The translations under genes and the position numbers were made by a program. Shown here one piece after another: positions 1-11,328 of a stretch of DNA of 64,000 nt (position 1 is its first letter; each line of letters starts with the position of its first letter). The notes beneath the pieces were generated by a model, which was not told the origin of the DNA, did no database searches, and saw only the letters and a list, made by a program, of their open reading frames with translations. The stretch comes from Agaribacterium sp. ZY112. GTDB lineage: Bacteria; Pseudomonadota; Gammaproteobacteria; Pseudomonadales; Cellvibrionaceae. Location: positions 2,165,001 through 2,229,000 of the forward strand of contig NZ_CP166840.1 in the NCBI RefSeq assembly GCF_041346925.1, read 5' to 3'.

Positions 1-1164
1 ATATGGGCTGATTTTAAAAAGAAAACAGCTTCTTTTGCGAATGCTGAAAAGCTTCAACAGCAAGCAAAACAGGCCTTATTAGAGAAATTTAGACCTGCTT
101 ATATAGAGCTTATTGCTTATTTACAGGAACTGGAATCGCAAACAAAAAGCAGTAATGGTGTATGGGCGTTACCTGAGGGTAAAGAATATTATTCGGTTAA
201 ATTAACTCGTACGACCACGACTGCTCTAACTGCAGACGAGATTCATCAGATAGGTTTGGATAATGTTGATCGTATTCATGCGGAAATGAAAGGCATAAAA
301 AAAGCAGTTGGTTTTAATGGTGATCTTGCTGATTTTTTTGAGTTTATGCGTACAGACAGTCAGTTCTATTTCTCTGATGATGAGCGTGGTCGAAAGGCAT
401 ATTTAGAGGCGAATCAAGCCTATATTGATGTGATGAGTTCCCGTCTTGATGAGTTGTTTATTACTAAGCCTTTGGCTGAGTTAGAGGTGAAGCCTGTTGA
501 AGCTTTTCGCGAAAAGTCTGCGGGTAAGGCATTTTACCAGCGCCCAGCTCCGGATGGTTCACGCCCCGGCCGCTATTACGTTAATCTTTATAATATGAAA
601 GATGTTAGTAAATACCAAATGGAGGCACTGGCTTACCACGAAGCTTTACCTGGACACCATATGCAAATTGCGATTGCTCAGGAGTTAAAGGGCATTCCAA
701 AGTTTAGAAAGTTTGGAGGTTACACCGCTTATATCGAAGGTTGGGGGCTTTATTCGGAGCGCATACCGAAAGAGATGGGCTTATATGAGGATCCATATTC
801 TGATTTTGGTCGTTTAGCAATGGAGCTATGGCGAGCTACACGCTTGGTTGTAGATACTGGTTTGCACTCAAAAAAATGGAGTCGTGAACAGGCCATTAAT
901 TATTTAGTTGAAAATACGCCTAACTCTGAGCGTGATTGTCGTCGAGCTATTGAGCGCTATATGGTGATGCCTTCACAGGCAACGGCCTATTATGTTGGCA
1001 TGAGAGAGATATTAACCTTAAGGGCGGAGGCAAAACAAAGTCTTGGTGAGCGTTTTGATATTCGTGAATTTCACGATGTTATTTTAGCGCAAGGCGCTTT
1101 ACCTTTAAGTGTCTTGCGTGAGCAGGTTTATGAATGGCTCGAGTTTAATCGTCTTCCTCAATGA
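1..1164 (+). CDS. DUF885 family protein, 5' end cut by window edge
   Basis: The reading frame is open from base 1 with no stop and ends at 1164, so the gene begins upstream of the window. An internal TTG at 256 is not a credible start because the coding frame continues above it. The visible 387 residues match the DUF885 family (predicted exported zinc-peptidase-like proteins, often lipoproteins). The key motif is YHEALPGHH, encoded near 634-660, an HExxPGH-type metal-binding signature, followed by an EGWG.Y.E segment typical of the family. The last 20 bases overlap the 3' end of the minus-strand glycosyltransferase gene. The substrate is unknown; peptide hydrolysis is inferred from the family. 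Confidence 0.85.
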   Translation: MWADFKKKTASFANAEKLQQQAKQALLEKFRPAYIELIAYLQELESQTKSSNGVWALPEGKEYYSVKLTRTTTTALTADEIHQIGLDNVDRIHAEMKGIKKAVGFNGDLADFFEFMRTDSQFYFSDDERGRKAYLEANQAYIDVMSSRLDELFITKPLAELEVKPVEAFREKSAGKAFYQRPAPDGSRPGRYYVNLYNMKDVSKYQMEALAYHEALPGHHMQIAIAQELKGIPKFRKFGGYTAYIEGWGLYSERIPKEMGLYEDPYSDFGRLAMELWRATRLVVDTGLHSKKWSREQAINYLVENTPNSERDCRRAIERYMVMPSQATAYYVGMREILTLRAEAKQSLGERFDIREFHDVILAQGALPLSVLREQVYEWLEFNRLPQ

Positions 1165-2221
1165 GGGCTTGCACTTTAAATAAACGTTTAATCTCTGCCA
1201 GTACAAAGTCAGGATTGAGATCTTTCATGCAGTCGTAAGTTCCACCACAGCTTGGCTTACGTTTGCATGGGGAGCAGTTGAGGTCCATAAACAAAACTCG
1301 GCTATTATCACAACCACTATGGCGATAAGGGCAGCTTGGCCCAAAAAGGGCGAGCGAAGGAACAGTCATTGCTTGGCTAATATGAGTTAAACCATTATCG
1401 ACACCAATAACGATACTGGCTTTGCGCATAATATTGATTGCATCTTGTAAGCCTGTTTGCCCTGCAAGATTTATTGCCCCGCAACGCCTTGCGAGTTGTT
1501 GCCCTTTCGTACCTTCGTGGCGGGCTCCAAGAATAATCGTTTTTAGCTGGTAGCGTCCTCGAATACGCAGCACTAATTGTTGCCAGTAGTCATCACTCCA
1601 GTGTTTTTGTTCCCGTGTAGTGAAGGGGCAAATTACGGCAAACTTTTCATCGGGCTTACATGTTTTTGCGAGTAGCTCATCTGCATGTTCTTTGGATTCA
1701 TCATCACAAGTGATGTCCACACGCCATTGATGATCATTCCAGCCCATCTGATTTACGAGATAGCGGTAGTCGGCTCCCATCTGCTCACGATTGGCGACAT
1801 TCCTACTGACCATTTTATGCATAAACCAGTAGCTTCCTTCGCGAGATCCGATGCCGATTCGTTGTTTGGCTCCACTTAACCAAGTAAAAAAGCCACTTTT
1901 TAAAAGGCCTTGCAGATCTAGGGCGATATCAAACCGTTGTGCTCGTAGTTCCGTTCGTGTTTTGCGTATTTCATTCCAAAGCTCTTTCCACTTCCGTTGT
2001 TGCCAAAGCTCCTTCCAATGGTTTTTATCCCATATGAAGAGTTCATCTATCCACGGGTTGTTCTGCAGAATTTCAGCACTTTCTTTTTGTACCGCCCAAA
2101 CAATACGAGACTTTGGGAACTGTTGCTTTAAGACCTCTGCGATAGGGCTAGCCATAACGACATCGCCAAGCGAGCTAAGGCGTACGATAAAGATAGATTT
2201 AGGTTGCAGGGATTTACGCAT
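1145..2221 (-). CDS. Glycosyltransferase family 9 (heptosyltransferase-like)
   Basis: This is a 358-residue protein of the ADP-heptose:LPS heptosyltransferase type (GT9), which adds sugars to the lipopolysaccharide inner core at the cytoplasmic face of the inner membrane. The N-terminus carries the RLSSLGDVV motif that opens the first Rossmann fold. The C-terminal half has GVDNGLTHIS and the LFGPSCP loop of the nucleotide-sugar site. A cysteine-rich stretch (NCSPCKRKPSCGGTYDC) near the C-terminus is common in the RfaF/WaaF group. I chose the ATG at 2221 because it lies just before the conserved fold; a TTG at 2248 would add nine residues, and neither has a clear ribosome binding site. It is convergent with the DUF885 gene. 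The exact acceptor sugar cannot be told. Confidence 0.85.
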   Translation of the reverse strand: MRKSLQPKSIFIVRLSSLGDVVMASPIAEVLKQQFPKSRIVWAVQKESAEILQNNPWIDELFIWDKNHWKELWQQRKWKELWNEIRKTRTELRAQRFDIALDLQGLLKSGFFTWLSGAKQRIGIGSREGSYWFMHKMVSRNVANREQMGADYRYLVNQMGWNDHQWRVDITCDDESKEHADELLAKTCKPDEKFAVICPFTTREQKHWSDDYWQQLVLRIRGRYQLKTIILGARHEGTKGQQLARRCGAINLAGQTGLQDAINIMRKASIVIGVDNGLTHISQAMTVPSLALFGPSCPYRHSGCDNSRVLFMDLNCSPCKRKPSCGGTYDCMKDLNPDFVLAEIKRLFKVQALIEEDD

Positions 2222-2375
2222 GAACTTTAAGGCTTGGTTGCAAATCAATAGAAGAGCTTATAGTAGCATGAAGGTCCTATAAGGGCGCGCTGCCGCTATA
2301 GAGGCGGGGATATTCCGTCGGCTTGGTTACGCTTTGTACTAAGTTTAATAAATTGGAAAAAACTTAGAAAAAGCG

Positions 2376-2403
2376 TTGACCCTTAAAAATATCAGTGTAT
2401 TAT
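2376..2403 (+). promoter_or_regulatory. rRNA promoter with UP-like element
   Basis: TTGACC at 2376-2381 and TATTAT at 2398-2403 are separated by 16 bp. They are followed by a GC-rich GCGCG start, the usual discriminator of stringently controlled rrn promoters. A/T-rich tracts at about 2337-2371 sit where an UP element would be. The promoter lies about 220 bp upstream of the 23S gene, with no 16S gene between. Confidence 0.8.
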
Positions 2404-2420
2404 GCGCGTCCTCGCTAGGG

Positions 2421-2457
2421 GAACAGCAGTTCTTTTCAGTGAGTTGTTCTTTAAAAA
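2421..2457 (+). promoter_or_regulatory. boxB-like hairpin and boxA antitermination site
   Basis: A small hairpin (GAAC at 2421-2424 with GTTC at 2429-2432) is followed by TGTTCTTTAAAAA at 2445-2457. The latter resembles the boxA consensus TGCTCTTTAACA used by NusB/NusE to prevent premature termination in rRNA operons. It lies within the transcribed leader of the 23S unit. Confidence 0.7.
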
Positions 2458-2607
2458 TGTGGATTCTAAAGTAATCATAATATTTACAAATATTTATGAA
2501 TGAGTTTCTAACTCAAGCGTAAGATTTCTGTGAAGTGATTATTCTTGGCGTAGTGAATGTGTTTAATTCGTATGAATTAGATGTGTTCAACTAAAGTCGT
2601 ATCAGCA

Positions 2608-2626
2608 AAATTCATTTGTGTTATAT

Positions 2627-2633
<7 letters not shown>
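2608..2633 (+). other. 5' arm of pre-23S processing stem
   Basis: Bases 2619-2633 (TGTTATATGGTCAAG) pair perfectly with 5491-5505 (CTTGACCATATAACA). After a 3x3 internal loop, 2608-2615 (AAATTCAT) pairs with 5509-5516 (ATGAATTT). The stem brackets the mature ends of 23S rRNA and is the expected RNase III substrate. Its intactness suggests that this rRNA unit is processed normally. Confidence 0.8.
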
Positions 2634-5498
<2,865 letters not shown>

Positions 5499-5682
5499 TA
5501 TAACAGAGATGAATTTGTTATGTTGAAAGACAGACCAAGAAGAATCGTTACAGAGATTTGGTTTGAGTTAGAAGCATTTGTAGAGTAGATATTAACTTTA
5601 GAACCACTAAGAATTTGGCAAACTGCGCTGAAGCGAAAGCTTAGCGACGTTGATTGACTCGAGAGAGTTGGCCACCAGTTTT

Positions 5683-5799
5683 GCCTGACGACCATAGAGC
5701 GTTGGTACCACCTGACCCCATTCCGAACTCAGTAGTGAAACGACGTATCGCCGATGGTAGTGTGGGGAGTCCCCATGTGAGAGTAGGTCATCGTCAGGC
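5683..5799 (+). rRNA. rrf: 5S ribosomal RNA
   Basis: This is a 5S rRNA of about 117 nt. The terminal helix GCCTGACGACC / GGTCATCGTCAGGC closes the molecule, and the conserved CCATTCCGAACTCAG loop is present. It lies about 185 nt after the 23S gene with no tRNA between, and is followed at once by an intrinsic terminator. Confidence 0.97.
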
Positions 5800-5810
5800 T
5801 CTTATTAAGA

Positions 5811-5844
5811 AAAAACCCGAGTTAGCAATAGCTCGGGTTTTTTT
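5811..5844 (+). terminator. Intrinsic terminator of the 23S-5S unit
   Basis: AACCCGAG (5814-5821) and CTCGGGTT (5832-5839) form an 8-bp stem, extended by A/T pairs, followed by a run of T to 5844. It starts 12 nt after the 5S gene. The rest of 5845-6121 shows no gene; it is A/T-rich and should hold the promoter of the next gene. Confidence 0.9.
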
Positions 5845-6121
5845 ATGTCTTTTAATCTATGGCACTTTACTTCAGGTGATGAGCTTGAGTTTCTTTGTGA
5901 TAAGAGCCACCTTTGGTTTTCTTCTTAGTGCAGCCGCCGTAGGGTTGTGTTAATCCTCCGAGGTTTATCAGGCTCTATTCAGTAGTTGTAGTGACTACTT
6001 GGGAAGCTTTACTCTGTCTTTATAGTCCGAATTAAGGTGGAACATTGTTGGCGAGCTTAACTACTATTGTTTTTCTCCTGAGCGTATACTTGCTCATCAT
6101 AATTAAGCTTTTATTTATCCT

Positions 6122-6943
6122 ATGCTTCTTGAACAGAAAATAAGCTTCCAGCCGAAGAAACGTTTCTTGGTATTCAGTTCGGTTGGTGATCAAGCTCGTA
6201 TTAAACTCTGGACTAAGGGGGTAGGGCGAAAAGAATTTGATCTTGTCGTGTTTTACTACGGCGATGCAGAGCCCGAGTATTTAAGTGAAGTAGATTTTGC
6301 TTATAGAAGAAAGGGCAGTAAGTTTCAAAATCTCAAAGCTTTTTACGAAGCCACAAAGTCCCTTTCTCACTATGAATCCGTGATGGTGCTTGACGATGAT
6401 ATCGAGATCGATTCACCGCGTTTAGTCACTTTGTTTAAGCTGCGTCGGGACTTGGACCTGTGGGTTTTACAGCCGAGTTTTAGTGCTGATGGAAAGATTA
6501 GTTTTGAGCATACGCGGCAAGATCCAGCTTATCGTTATCGCTTTACAAATTTTGTAGAAATGAATTGTCCCCTATTCTCTAGCGATAAACTCATTAAGTT
6601 TCTTGAGGTCTATGATGGCGTATTGCCTGGTTGGGGGATGGACTGGTGGTATCACAATATTATTGGCGGTTCTGACCAGAAAAAAATAGCGATTATTGAC
6701 GAGGTTGTTGTACGAAACCCTTTCGACCAAGAAAAGAGGGGGGGCAAACGTGAGATTAATCAGCTCGTTAATACGGCAGATCGTATCGAACTTTGGCAGC
6801 AGTGTATGAAAAAATACGGCTGTAAAGAGTTTAAACCCGAGTTATATGGCGGTGAGGATAGGAGCTTTGATCTCTTCCGCTTAGGTTTTGTTTTGGTTGC
6901 TTTTTTCCGTTGGTTAAAAAGAAAGAAAGTAAAAGGTTTTTAA
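6122..6943 (+). CDS. DUF707-like predicted glycosyltransferase
   Basis: This 273-residue cytoplasmic protein looks like the DUF707 family, which has a GT-A-like fold; most described members are plant proteins of unknown biochemical role. The features seen are a beta strand followed by the acidic motif VMVLDDDIEID (about residues 94-104), resembling the DxD metal/nucleotide-sugar motif, and a GWGMDWWY segment (about 177-184) characteristic of the group. There is no signal peptide or membrane segment. The gene stands alone between the rRNA terminator and a convergent csrA. The family assignment is from memory of motifs and is moderately sure; the sugar transfer activity is inference. Confidence 0.6.
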   Translation: MLLEQKISFQPKKRFLVFSSVGDQARIKLWTKGVGRKEFDLVVFYYGDAEPEYLSEVDFAYRRKGSKFQNLKAFYEATKSLSHYESVMVLDDDIEIDSPRLVTLFKLRRDLDLWVLQPSFSADGKISFEHTRQDPAYRYRFTNFVEMNCPLFSSDKLIKFLEVYDGVLPGWGMDWWYHNIIGGSDQKKIAIIDEVVVRNPFDQEKRGGKREINQLVNTADRIELWQQCMKKYGCKEFKPELYGGEDRSFDLFRLGFVLVAFFRWLKRKKVKGF

Positions 6944-6958
6944 TGTCTTTACTCGTGA

Positions 6959-6997
6959 GCAGCTAGGTGAGCCTAGTGTTAAGGCTCACCTAGCTGC
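6959..6997. terminator. Bidirectional hairpin between convergent genes
   Basis: A perfect 15-bp stem pairs 6959-6973 with 6983-6997 around a 9-nt loop. It lies between the stop of the DUF707-like gene and the stop of csrA. Only a short T run (TTT) follows on the plus strand, so it may act as a terminator for both genes or protect 3' ends. Confidence 0.65.
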
Positions 6998-7016
6998 TTT
7001 AGTTAATTCATGGCTA

Positions 7017-7217
7017 TTATGAGCCTACTGAGATGCTCGCATCGTTTGCAGCGCGCTCTGCTTGGATACGGTCGTAAATTTCTTTACGGTGTATTGCAAC
7101 ATCGCGAGGAGCTTCTATGCCTACCTTAACTTGGTTGCCGCGAGTCTCTAAAAATGTAATCACCACATCATCGCCAACCATTAACACTTCGCCTTTTTTA
7201 CGAGTAAGTACCAACAT
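7017..7217 (-). CDS. csrA: CsrA/RsmA carbon storage regulator
   Basis: This 66-residue RNA-binding protein forms a domain-swapped dimer that binds GGA motifs in mRNA leaders and controls carbon use, motility and biofilm genes after transcription. The sequence starts [10 protein letters not shown] and keeps the GNQV and IHRKEIY motifs, including the RNA-contacting arginine of the VHR segment. An in-frame ATG two codons upstream is rejected as the start because it directly abuts the AAGGAA ribosome binding site, whereas the ATG at 7217 is spaced properly. It is not beside alaS, the usual neighbour of the main csrA in many gammaproteobacteria, and several positions differ from E. coli and Pseudomonas CsrA. 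It could therefore be a second copy. Confidence 0.9.
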   Translation of the reverse strand: MLVLTRKKGEVLMVGDDVVITFLETRGNQVKVGIEAPRDVAIHRKEIYDRIQAERAANDASISVGS

Positions 7218-7392
7218 AATCATTTCCTTTTATTTGTGTCGTTAACTTTCCCAAGTCCTTGTACGGCGTTGTCCTTGGGCATGTGTATAGATTACGAGTC
7301 TTTATTAAGAGGGGCTTTACTTGTGGCGACAGCTATTTGTCTGAGCGTGCCTTGTCTATTAAAGTGGAAATATGCGGGGGAGGGATATATAA

Positions 7393-7420
7393 GTTTAAGC
7401 CCGCAAGAGCGGGCTTAAAC
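7393..7420 (-). terminator. Hairpin downstream of the AhpD-like gene
   Basis: A perfect 12-bp inverted repeat (7393-7404 with 7409-7420, loop 4 nt) lies 20 bp after the minus-strand stop at 7440. On the minus strand it is followed by a weak TTATATA tract. The stretch 7218-7392 shows no convincing gene. Confidence 0.6.
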
Positions 7421-7439
7421 AGAACGGTTTATAGACCTA

Positions 7440-7790
7440 TTATAGGCTTTCTCCGCCAAATTCTTCATAAGCGTTCATGGCTTCTGCTGCTGTCATGACT
7501 GAAGGCCCACCGCCCATATACATGGCTACTTCGAGCATCGACTCAAATTCTTCTCGGTTAACTCCAAGTTTTACGCAAGCCTTAGCATGAAAGCCTAAGC
7601 AACCTTCACAGCGTGCAGCAATTGCAATAGCTGTTGCTATTAGCTCTTTTGTTTTAGCGTCTAGGGCACTGTCTTTTTTGCTGACAGAAGCCATTTGACC
7701 AAAGCCTTTCATGGTTTCAGGCATACGTTTTTGGAATTCGGCTAGTTTGCTATTGATGTCTTTAGTTACTTGTTGAAAGTGGCTCATTTG
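7440..7790 (-). CDS. Carboxymuconolactone decarboxylase/AhpD-like protein
   Basis: This 116-residue helical protein belongs to the CMD/AhpD family, whose peroxidase-type members use a CxxC pair and a nearby histidine to reduce hydroperoxides. The motif RCEGCLGFHAK (about residues 59-69) supplies the two cysteines and the histidine. The start at 7790 is supported by TAAGGAGAGGCAA just upstream. The frame is open for 22 further codons, but those fall in the promoter region. It stands alone, divergent from the chemoreceptor. A detoxification role is inferred from the family; the substrate is unknown. Confidence 0.85.
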   Translation of the reverse strand, partial: QMSHFQQVTKDINSKLAEFQKRMPETMKGFGQMASVSKKDSALDAKTKELIATAIAIAARCEGCLGFHAKACVKLGVNREEFESMLEVAMYMGGGPSVMTAAEAMNAYEEFGGESL

Positions 7791-7995
7791 CCTCTCCTTA
7801 AGATTAGTGTTTTCTAATGTTGAATATAAGATAGTGCTAATGTTAAGGGTTGTCAATATTAGTATGACCTAATATTGTTGTGAGTCAAAGATCAGCTACT
7901 GGTGGAGGGGCTGCTGAGTGTCAGCGTGACAGCCCGTGTTACTGAAACTCTTGTCTATACTTCTTCGGTATAAGATTGATAAGGAAGACATAGGT

Positions 7996-9567
7996 ATGCG
8001 TCATAGCGAGCCTGTAATGCAAAAAGAGGTTGTATTACAAGAAGGGGATGAAATGGTATCTGCAACAGATAGCAAAGGCGTCATAACTTACTGTAATCAA
8101 ACATTCTGTGATGTTGGAAAATATTCAAAAGAAGAGCTTATTGGTCAGGCTCACAATATTGTTCGTCATCCCGAAATGCCACAAACAGCGTTTAAGATGC
8201 TGTGGAGGGATTTGCAGTTTGGTAAGCCATGGATGGGGGTTTTAAAAAACCGCTGTAAGGACGGGGCCTTTTACTGGGTCGATGCTTATATAACACCGTT
8301 ACGTAAAGGTAAGACAATAAGCGGCTATGAGTCTGTTCGTATTAAACCTGAGCGAGCTGCCGTTAAACGAGCAGAGTATGTCTATAAGCGGATGAATAAG
8401 GGGCAGGCGGCACTGCCCTGGCTATTTGTTTTATGGCAGCGTTATATGTTGTCGATTGTCTCTTTTTTAGCTGCTCTGTGTTTCTTTTTTGTTTTCGGTA
8501 CATTAGTTGGGTTGAGCTTTGCCACGGTTGTGATTGCGGCTTTAGTTTCAGGTATTGGGGCCGGTGTGTTAGCGCAGTTGATATTTACTGTGTATTTACA
8601 GAGCTCATTAGAAGGGGCTAGAGACATTATTCACGACCCCATAGCTGCTTATATTTATACCGGTAGTTGTAATTCTCTAGGAGAAATTCGCCTTGGACAA
8701 ATTGCCGCTCAAGCTCGTTTAAGAACGGCGCTTGGGCGTTTTGTTGAGTCTGCTCAGGCGCTTAGCGAGAAAAGTTACAATACTCAGCTTCAAGCTCAAG
8801 CAGGGGATGACGCTATGCAGCGTCAGCAAGGAGAGGTTGCTGCTGTAGCCAATGCTATAGAGCAAATGGCTCAAGCAGTTCAAGAAGTGGCTGAAGGAGC
8901 TAGTGCAAGCTCTGATGCAACACAAATGGCAGTGAGTGAAGTAGAATCGGGAAAAGCTATTCTGCAGCAAGCTCAAGACGAAATTAATCGCTTGGCTGAT
9001 CGAGTTTCAAGCCTTGGCTCTTTAGTCGAAAAGCTTAGTAATGATAGTGAGCAAATAGCCTCAGTTGTTAATGTGATCCGTGGCATTGCAGAACAAACAA
9101 ATTTACTTGCTTTAAATGCTGCGATTGAAGCTGCACGAGCAGGGGATCAGGGACGAGGTTTTGCTGTTGTTGCCGATGAGGTTAGGACGCTAGCTCAGCG
9201 CACACAAGATTCCACTCAAGATATCGAAAACATCATTACGAACTTATCTGATGCGACTGAGGGAACTTCGTCGGCGATGGAGAGCTGTTTAGGTTTGGCA
9301 TCCAGTAGTGTTGATGAGATGGGGGCCGTGGTGGGGGCTTTGGAGTCTGTTACTGCTTCGGTTGAAAATATCGATTTGTTAAGTCAGCGTATTGCCGCTG
9401 CAGCAGAAGAGCAGGCCAGTACTGCGCAAGACATAGAAGGTAATACTCGTGCTATGGCGCAGCTTTCTGAGGAAGCTAAAGCTCAAGCTGGGATGACGGT
9501 TGATATTAGTGGTGAGTTGTCAGAGCTTGCGGCGCATCAACGCAAGCTCGCTGAACGTTTTCGCTAG
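7996..9567 (+). CDS. Aer-like PAS methyl-accepting chemotaxis protein
   Basis: This is a 523-residue chemoreceptor of the Aer type. An N-terminal PAS domain (about residues 10-120) contains [10 protein letters not shown] and [12 protein letters not shown], both characteristic of FAD-binding Aer sensors of redox state or oxygen. Two adjacent hydrophobic segments (about 150-200) anchor it in the inner membrane with little or no periplasmic loop. The C-terminal signalling domain has the conserved hairpin tip [18 protein letters not shown], which contacts CheA and CheW. No CheR-binding pentapeptide is seen at the C-terminus. The ATG at 7996 follows AAGGAAG at good spacing and is preferred over the upstream start at 7936. 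Energy taxis is the likely role. Confidence 0.9.
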   Translation: MRHSEPVMQKEVVLQEGDEMVSATDSKGVITYCNQTFCDVGKYSKEELIGQAHNIVRHPEMPQTAFKMLWRDLQFGKPWMGVLKNRCKDGAFYWVDAYITPLRKGKTISGYESVRIKPERAAVKRAEYVYKRMNKGQAALPWLFVLWQRYMLSIVSFLAALCFFFVFGTLVGLSFATVVIAALVSGIGAGVLAQLIFTVYLQSSLEGARDIIHDPIAAYIYTGSCNSLGEIRLGQIAAQARLRTALGRFVESAQALSEKSYNTQLQAQAGDDAMQRQQGEVAAVANAIEQMAQAVQEVAEGASASSDATQMAVSEVESGKAILQQAQDEINRLADRVSSLGSLVEKLSNDSEQIASVVNVIRGIAEQTNLLALNAAIEAARAGDQGRGFAVVADEVRTLAQRTQDSTQDIENIITNLSDATEGTSSAMESCLGLASSSVDEMGAVVGALESVTASVENIDLLSQRIAAAAEEQASTAQDIEGNTRAMAQLSEEAKAQAGMTVDISGELSELAAHQRKLAERFR

Positions 9568-9568
9568 C

Positions 9569-10825
9569 TTATTCTTCTGACAGAGTCCGATCAATGTGAA
9601 GTAATTGTTGACGCAGTTGCTCTAACTCCTTACAAGCTCTAGTTGAATCCCTGTGCTGCATAAATTCCAACATGATCTGAGGCGTCTGAGAGGCGAATCT
9701 AATATCTGTATCCCTGTCAAAGTATTGCACGCCACCGGGGCTTTGGCGAATGGCCTGAGCCAGCTTTTGAGCTTTTTCATTAAGCTCTAAGGAGTGGTCA
9801 TTTCTTGCGGGTGGACGACCAACAGGGCCGTTCATCGCATACTGAAATTCCGCACTTGCAAATAAGCTCATGACTTTTAACACCGCAGGGCTTAGTTTGG
9901 TATAACTTGGTACAACAAGGACATTAACTGGGCTAAGAGTATAGGGGGCGTGTTTGTCGTTAATGGTTGGAAAAGGGTTGTATTTTACTCGCTTGATTTC
10001 AATATTCGGCGCGCCTACCTCAGGAATATTATTTAGTAACATCATGCCTGAAAGCTTATGCAGTAAACGTGGGAAAGCCTTTTTATTGGTCAGCTGTAAA
10101 TGGTTTGCGTTAAAACAATTTGTGTTTAGTAAAGCGGCCCAGTGGTCAAAGACACGTTTAACTTTTGGGTCTTCATAGCTAAGCACTCCACTTAGTAACT
10201 GTTCATAGAACTCTAAGCCATTGATGCGTAGATTTAGGTAGTCAAACCAGCCGTGAACAGACCACTGTGTTTGCCCCCCAAAACTAAATAAGCTTAAGTC
10301 TTCCTCATCAAATAATTTGCAGGCTCTTAAGACTTCTTGCCAAGTGCTTGGTATTGAAATGCCGAGCTGCTTAAAAGGTGCCTCGGTGTAGTACAGGGAA
10401 TAGAGTGAGTAAGAAAGCGGTATGGCATAGTTATGCCCTTTATAATTCGCTGTTGCGCTTACTGGTTTGGCAAAAGCATGTTCTAGTTGTTCAGTTTGCC
10501 AGAAGTTATCGATGTTCTGTAAGGACTGGTGTTCAATATAGTGCTTAAGCCGTTGTCCCCCGTACCACATTAGCAACTGAGGCCCGCTTTGTTGGCTTAG
10601 CCAGAGTTCAATATTGCCGGTGTAGTTTGTTTCGGAATAAGCCCATAAGTCTATTTTTATATCTGGGTTGGATTGCTCAAACCGCTTGATTTGTCGCTGT
10701 ACCTGTAAACGCTGATCTCCTCGTGAGAACTGCAGGCCCACACTCACAGTCTCTAGCGCATAACAAGTTAGTACTGGGCTGAGTACAAAGAGAGATATCA
10801 AAAGGCGCAAGATTGAGCGTGTCAT
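9569..10825 (-). CDS. ABC-type sugar-binding protein, orphan
   Basis: This 418-residue extracellular solute-binding protein (family 1, maltose-binding type) has a signal peptide ending near CYALE. The body has the usual two-lobe pattern, starting with a strand and a helix (QRQIKRFEQSNPDIKIDL) and the NYAIPLSYSLYSLYYTE segment. No ABC permease or ATPase of the sugar-uptake kind is nearby, so it either uses a distant transporter or serves as a sensory binding protein. Its stop is one base from the stop of the convergent chemoreceptor. The ligand is presumably an oligosaccharide but cannot be told. Confidence 0.85.
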   Translation of the reverse strand: MTRSILRLLISLFVLSPVLTCYALETVSVGLQFSRGDQRLQVQRQIKRFEQSNPDIKIDLWAYSETNYTGNIELWLSQQSGPQLLMWYGGQRLKHYIEHQSLQNIDNFWQTEQLEHAFAKPVSATANYKGHNYAIPLSYSLYSLYYTEAPFKQLGISIPSTWQEVLRACKLFDEEDLSLFSFGGQTQWSVHGWFDYLNLRINGLEFYEQLLSGVLSYEDPKVKRVFDHWAALLNTNCFNANHLQLTNKKAFPRLLHKLSGMMLLNNIPEVGAPNIEIKRVKYNPFPTINDKHAPYTLSPVNVLVVPSYTKLSPAVLKVMSLFASAEFQYAMNGPVGRPPARNDHSLELNEKAQKLAQAIRQSPGGVQYFDRDTDIRFASQTPQIMLEFMQHRDSTRACKELEQLRQQLLHIDRTLSEE

Positions 10826-10915
10826 CTGTGACCTATGCGAGTAGAGCGGTGTGGACCTTATTCAGCTTAGTTGAGGCTCTCGGCTCTTGCTTGCACTTAT
10901 AGGTTGAATACGTTT

Positions 10916-11320
10916 TTAGTTGTTCTCAAACAGCATATCTAAGTTATCAAGTTTCATCGGGCGCAGGCTTTCGGCATCAACAGCGACACCGGTCACCAAG
11001 GCTTGAGCAGCAATATCACCGTGTTCAGTCACGATACGTTGAGAGAAATTAAACTTAAGTCTCGATAGCTTGTGCACTTCTGTTTCGACTTTAAAACGGT
11101 CGCCGCTACGTAAAGAGCGCTTATAATCCGTTTCTATGCGTGCAACGACTAGGTTGATACCTTGTTGAGCGAGAGCGGCAAAGTCGACACCTTTGCTCAA
11201 TAAAAACTCATGGCGGGCATGCTCAAAATAATTGTTGTAAACGCCGTTATTCACGACGCCTTGCATATCGAGTTCATAATCGCGGACAGTGAATGCCGTG
11301 GTGTGTGTGGAGCTGCTCAT
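10916..11320 (-). CDS. YbgC-like acyl-CoA thioesterase
   Basis: This 134-residue hotdog-fold protein of the 4-hydroxybenzoyl-CoA thioesterase/YbgC family hydrolyses acyl-CoA esters in the cytoplasm. The motif VRDYELDMQGVVNNGVYNNY (about residues 12-31) matches the active-site region. The usual catalytic Asp of the D..GVV.N segment (YELDMQGVVNN) is present. A GGAAAACTC site precedes the ATG. It starts 8 bp after the stop of rbgA on the same strand, so the two are probably co-transcribed. The substrate is unknown. Confidence 0.8.
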   Translation of the reverse strand: MSSSTHTTAFTVRDYELDMQGVVNNGVYNNYFEHARHEFLLSKGVDFAALAQQGINLVVARIETDYKRSLRSGDRFKVETEVHKLSRLKFNFSQRIVTEHGDIAAQALVTGVAVDAESLRPMKLDNLDMLFENN

Positions 11321-11328
11321 GAGTTTTC

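Noticed and set aside
5654..5953. A 99-codon plus-strand frame starting before the 5S gene
   Set aside because: It spans the 5S gene and the terminator, so it cannot be a real coding sequence.
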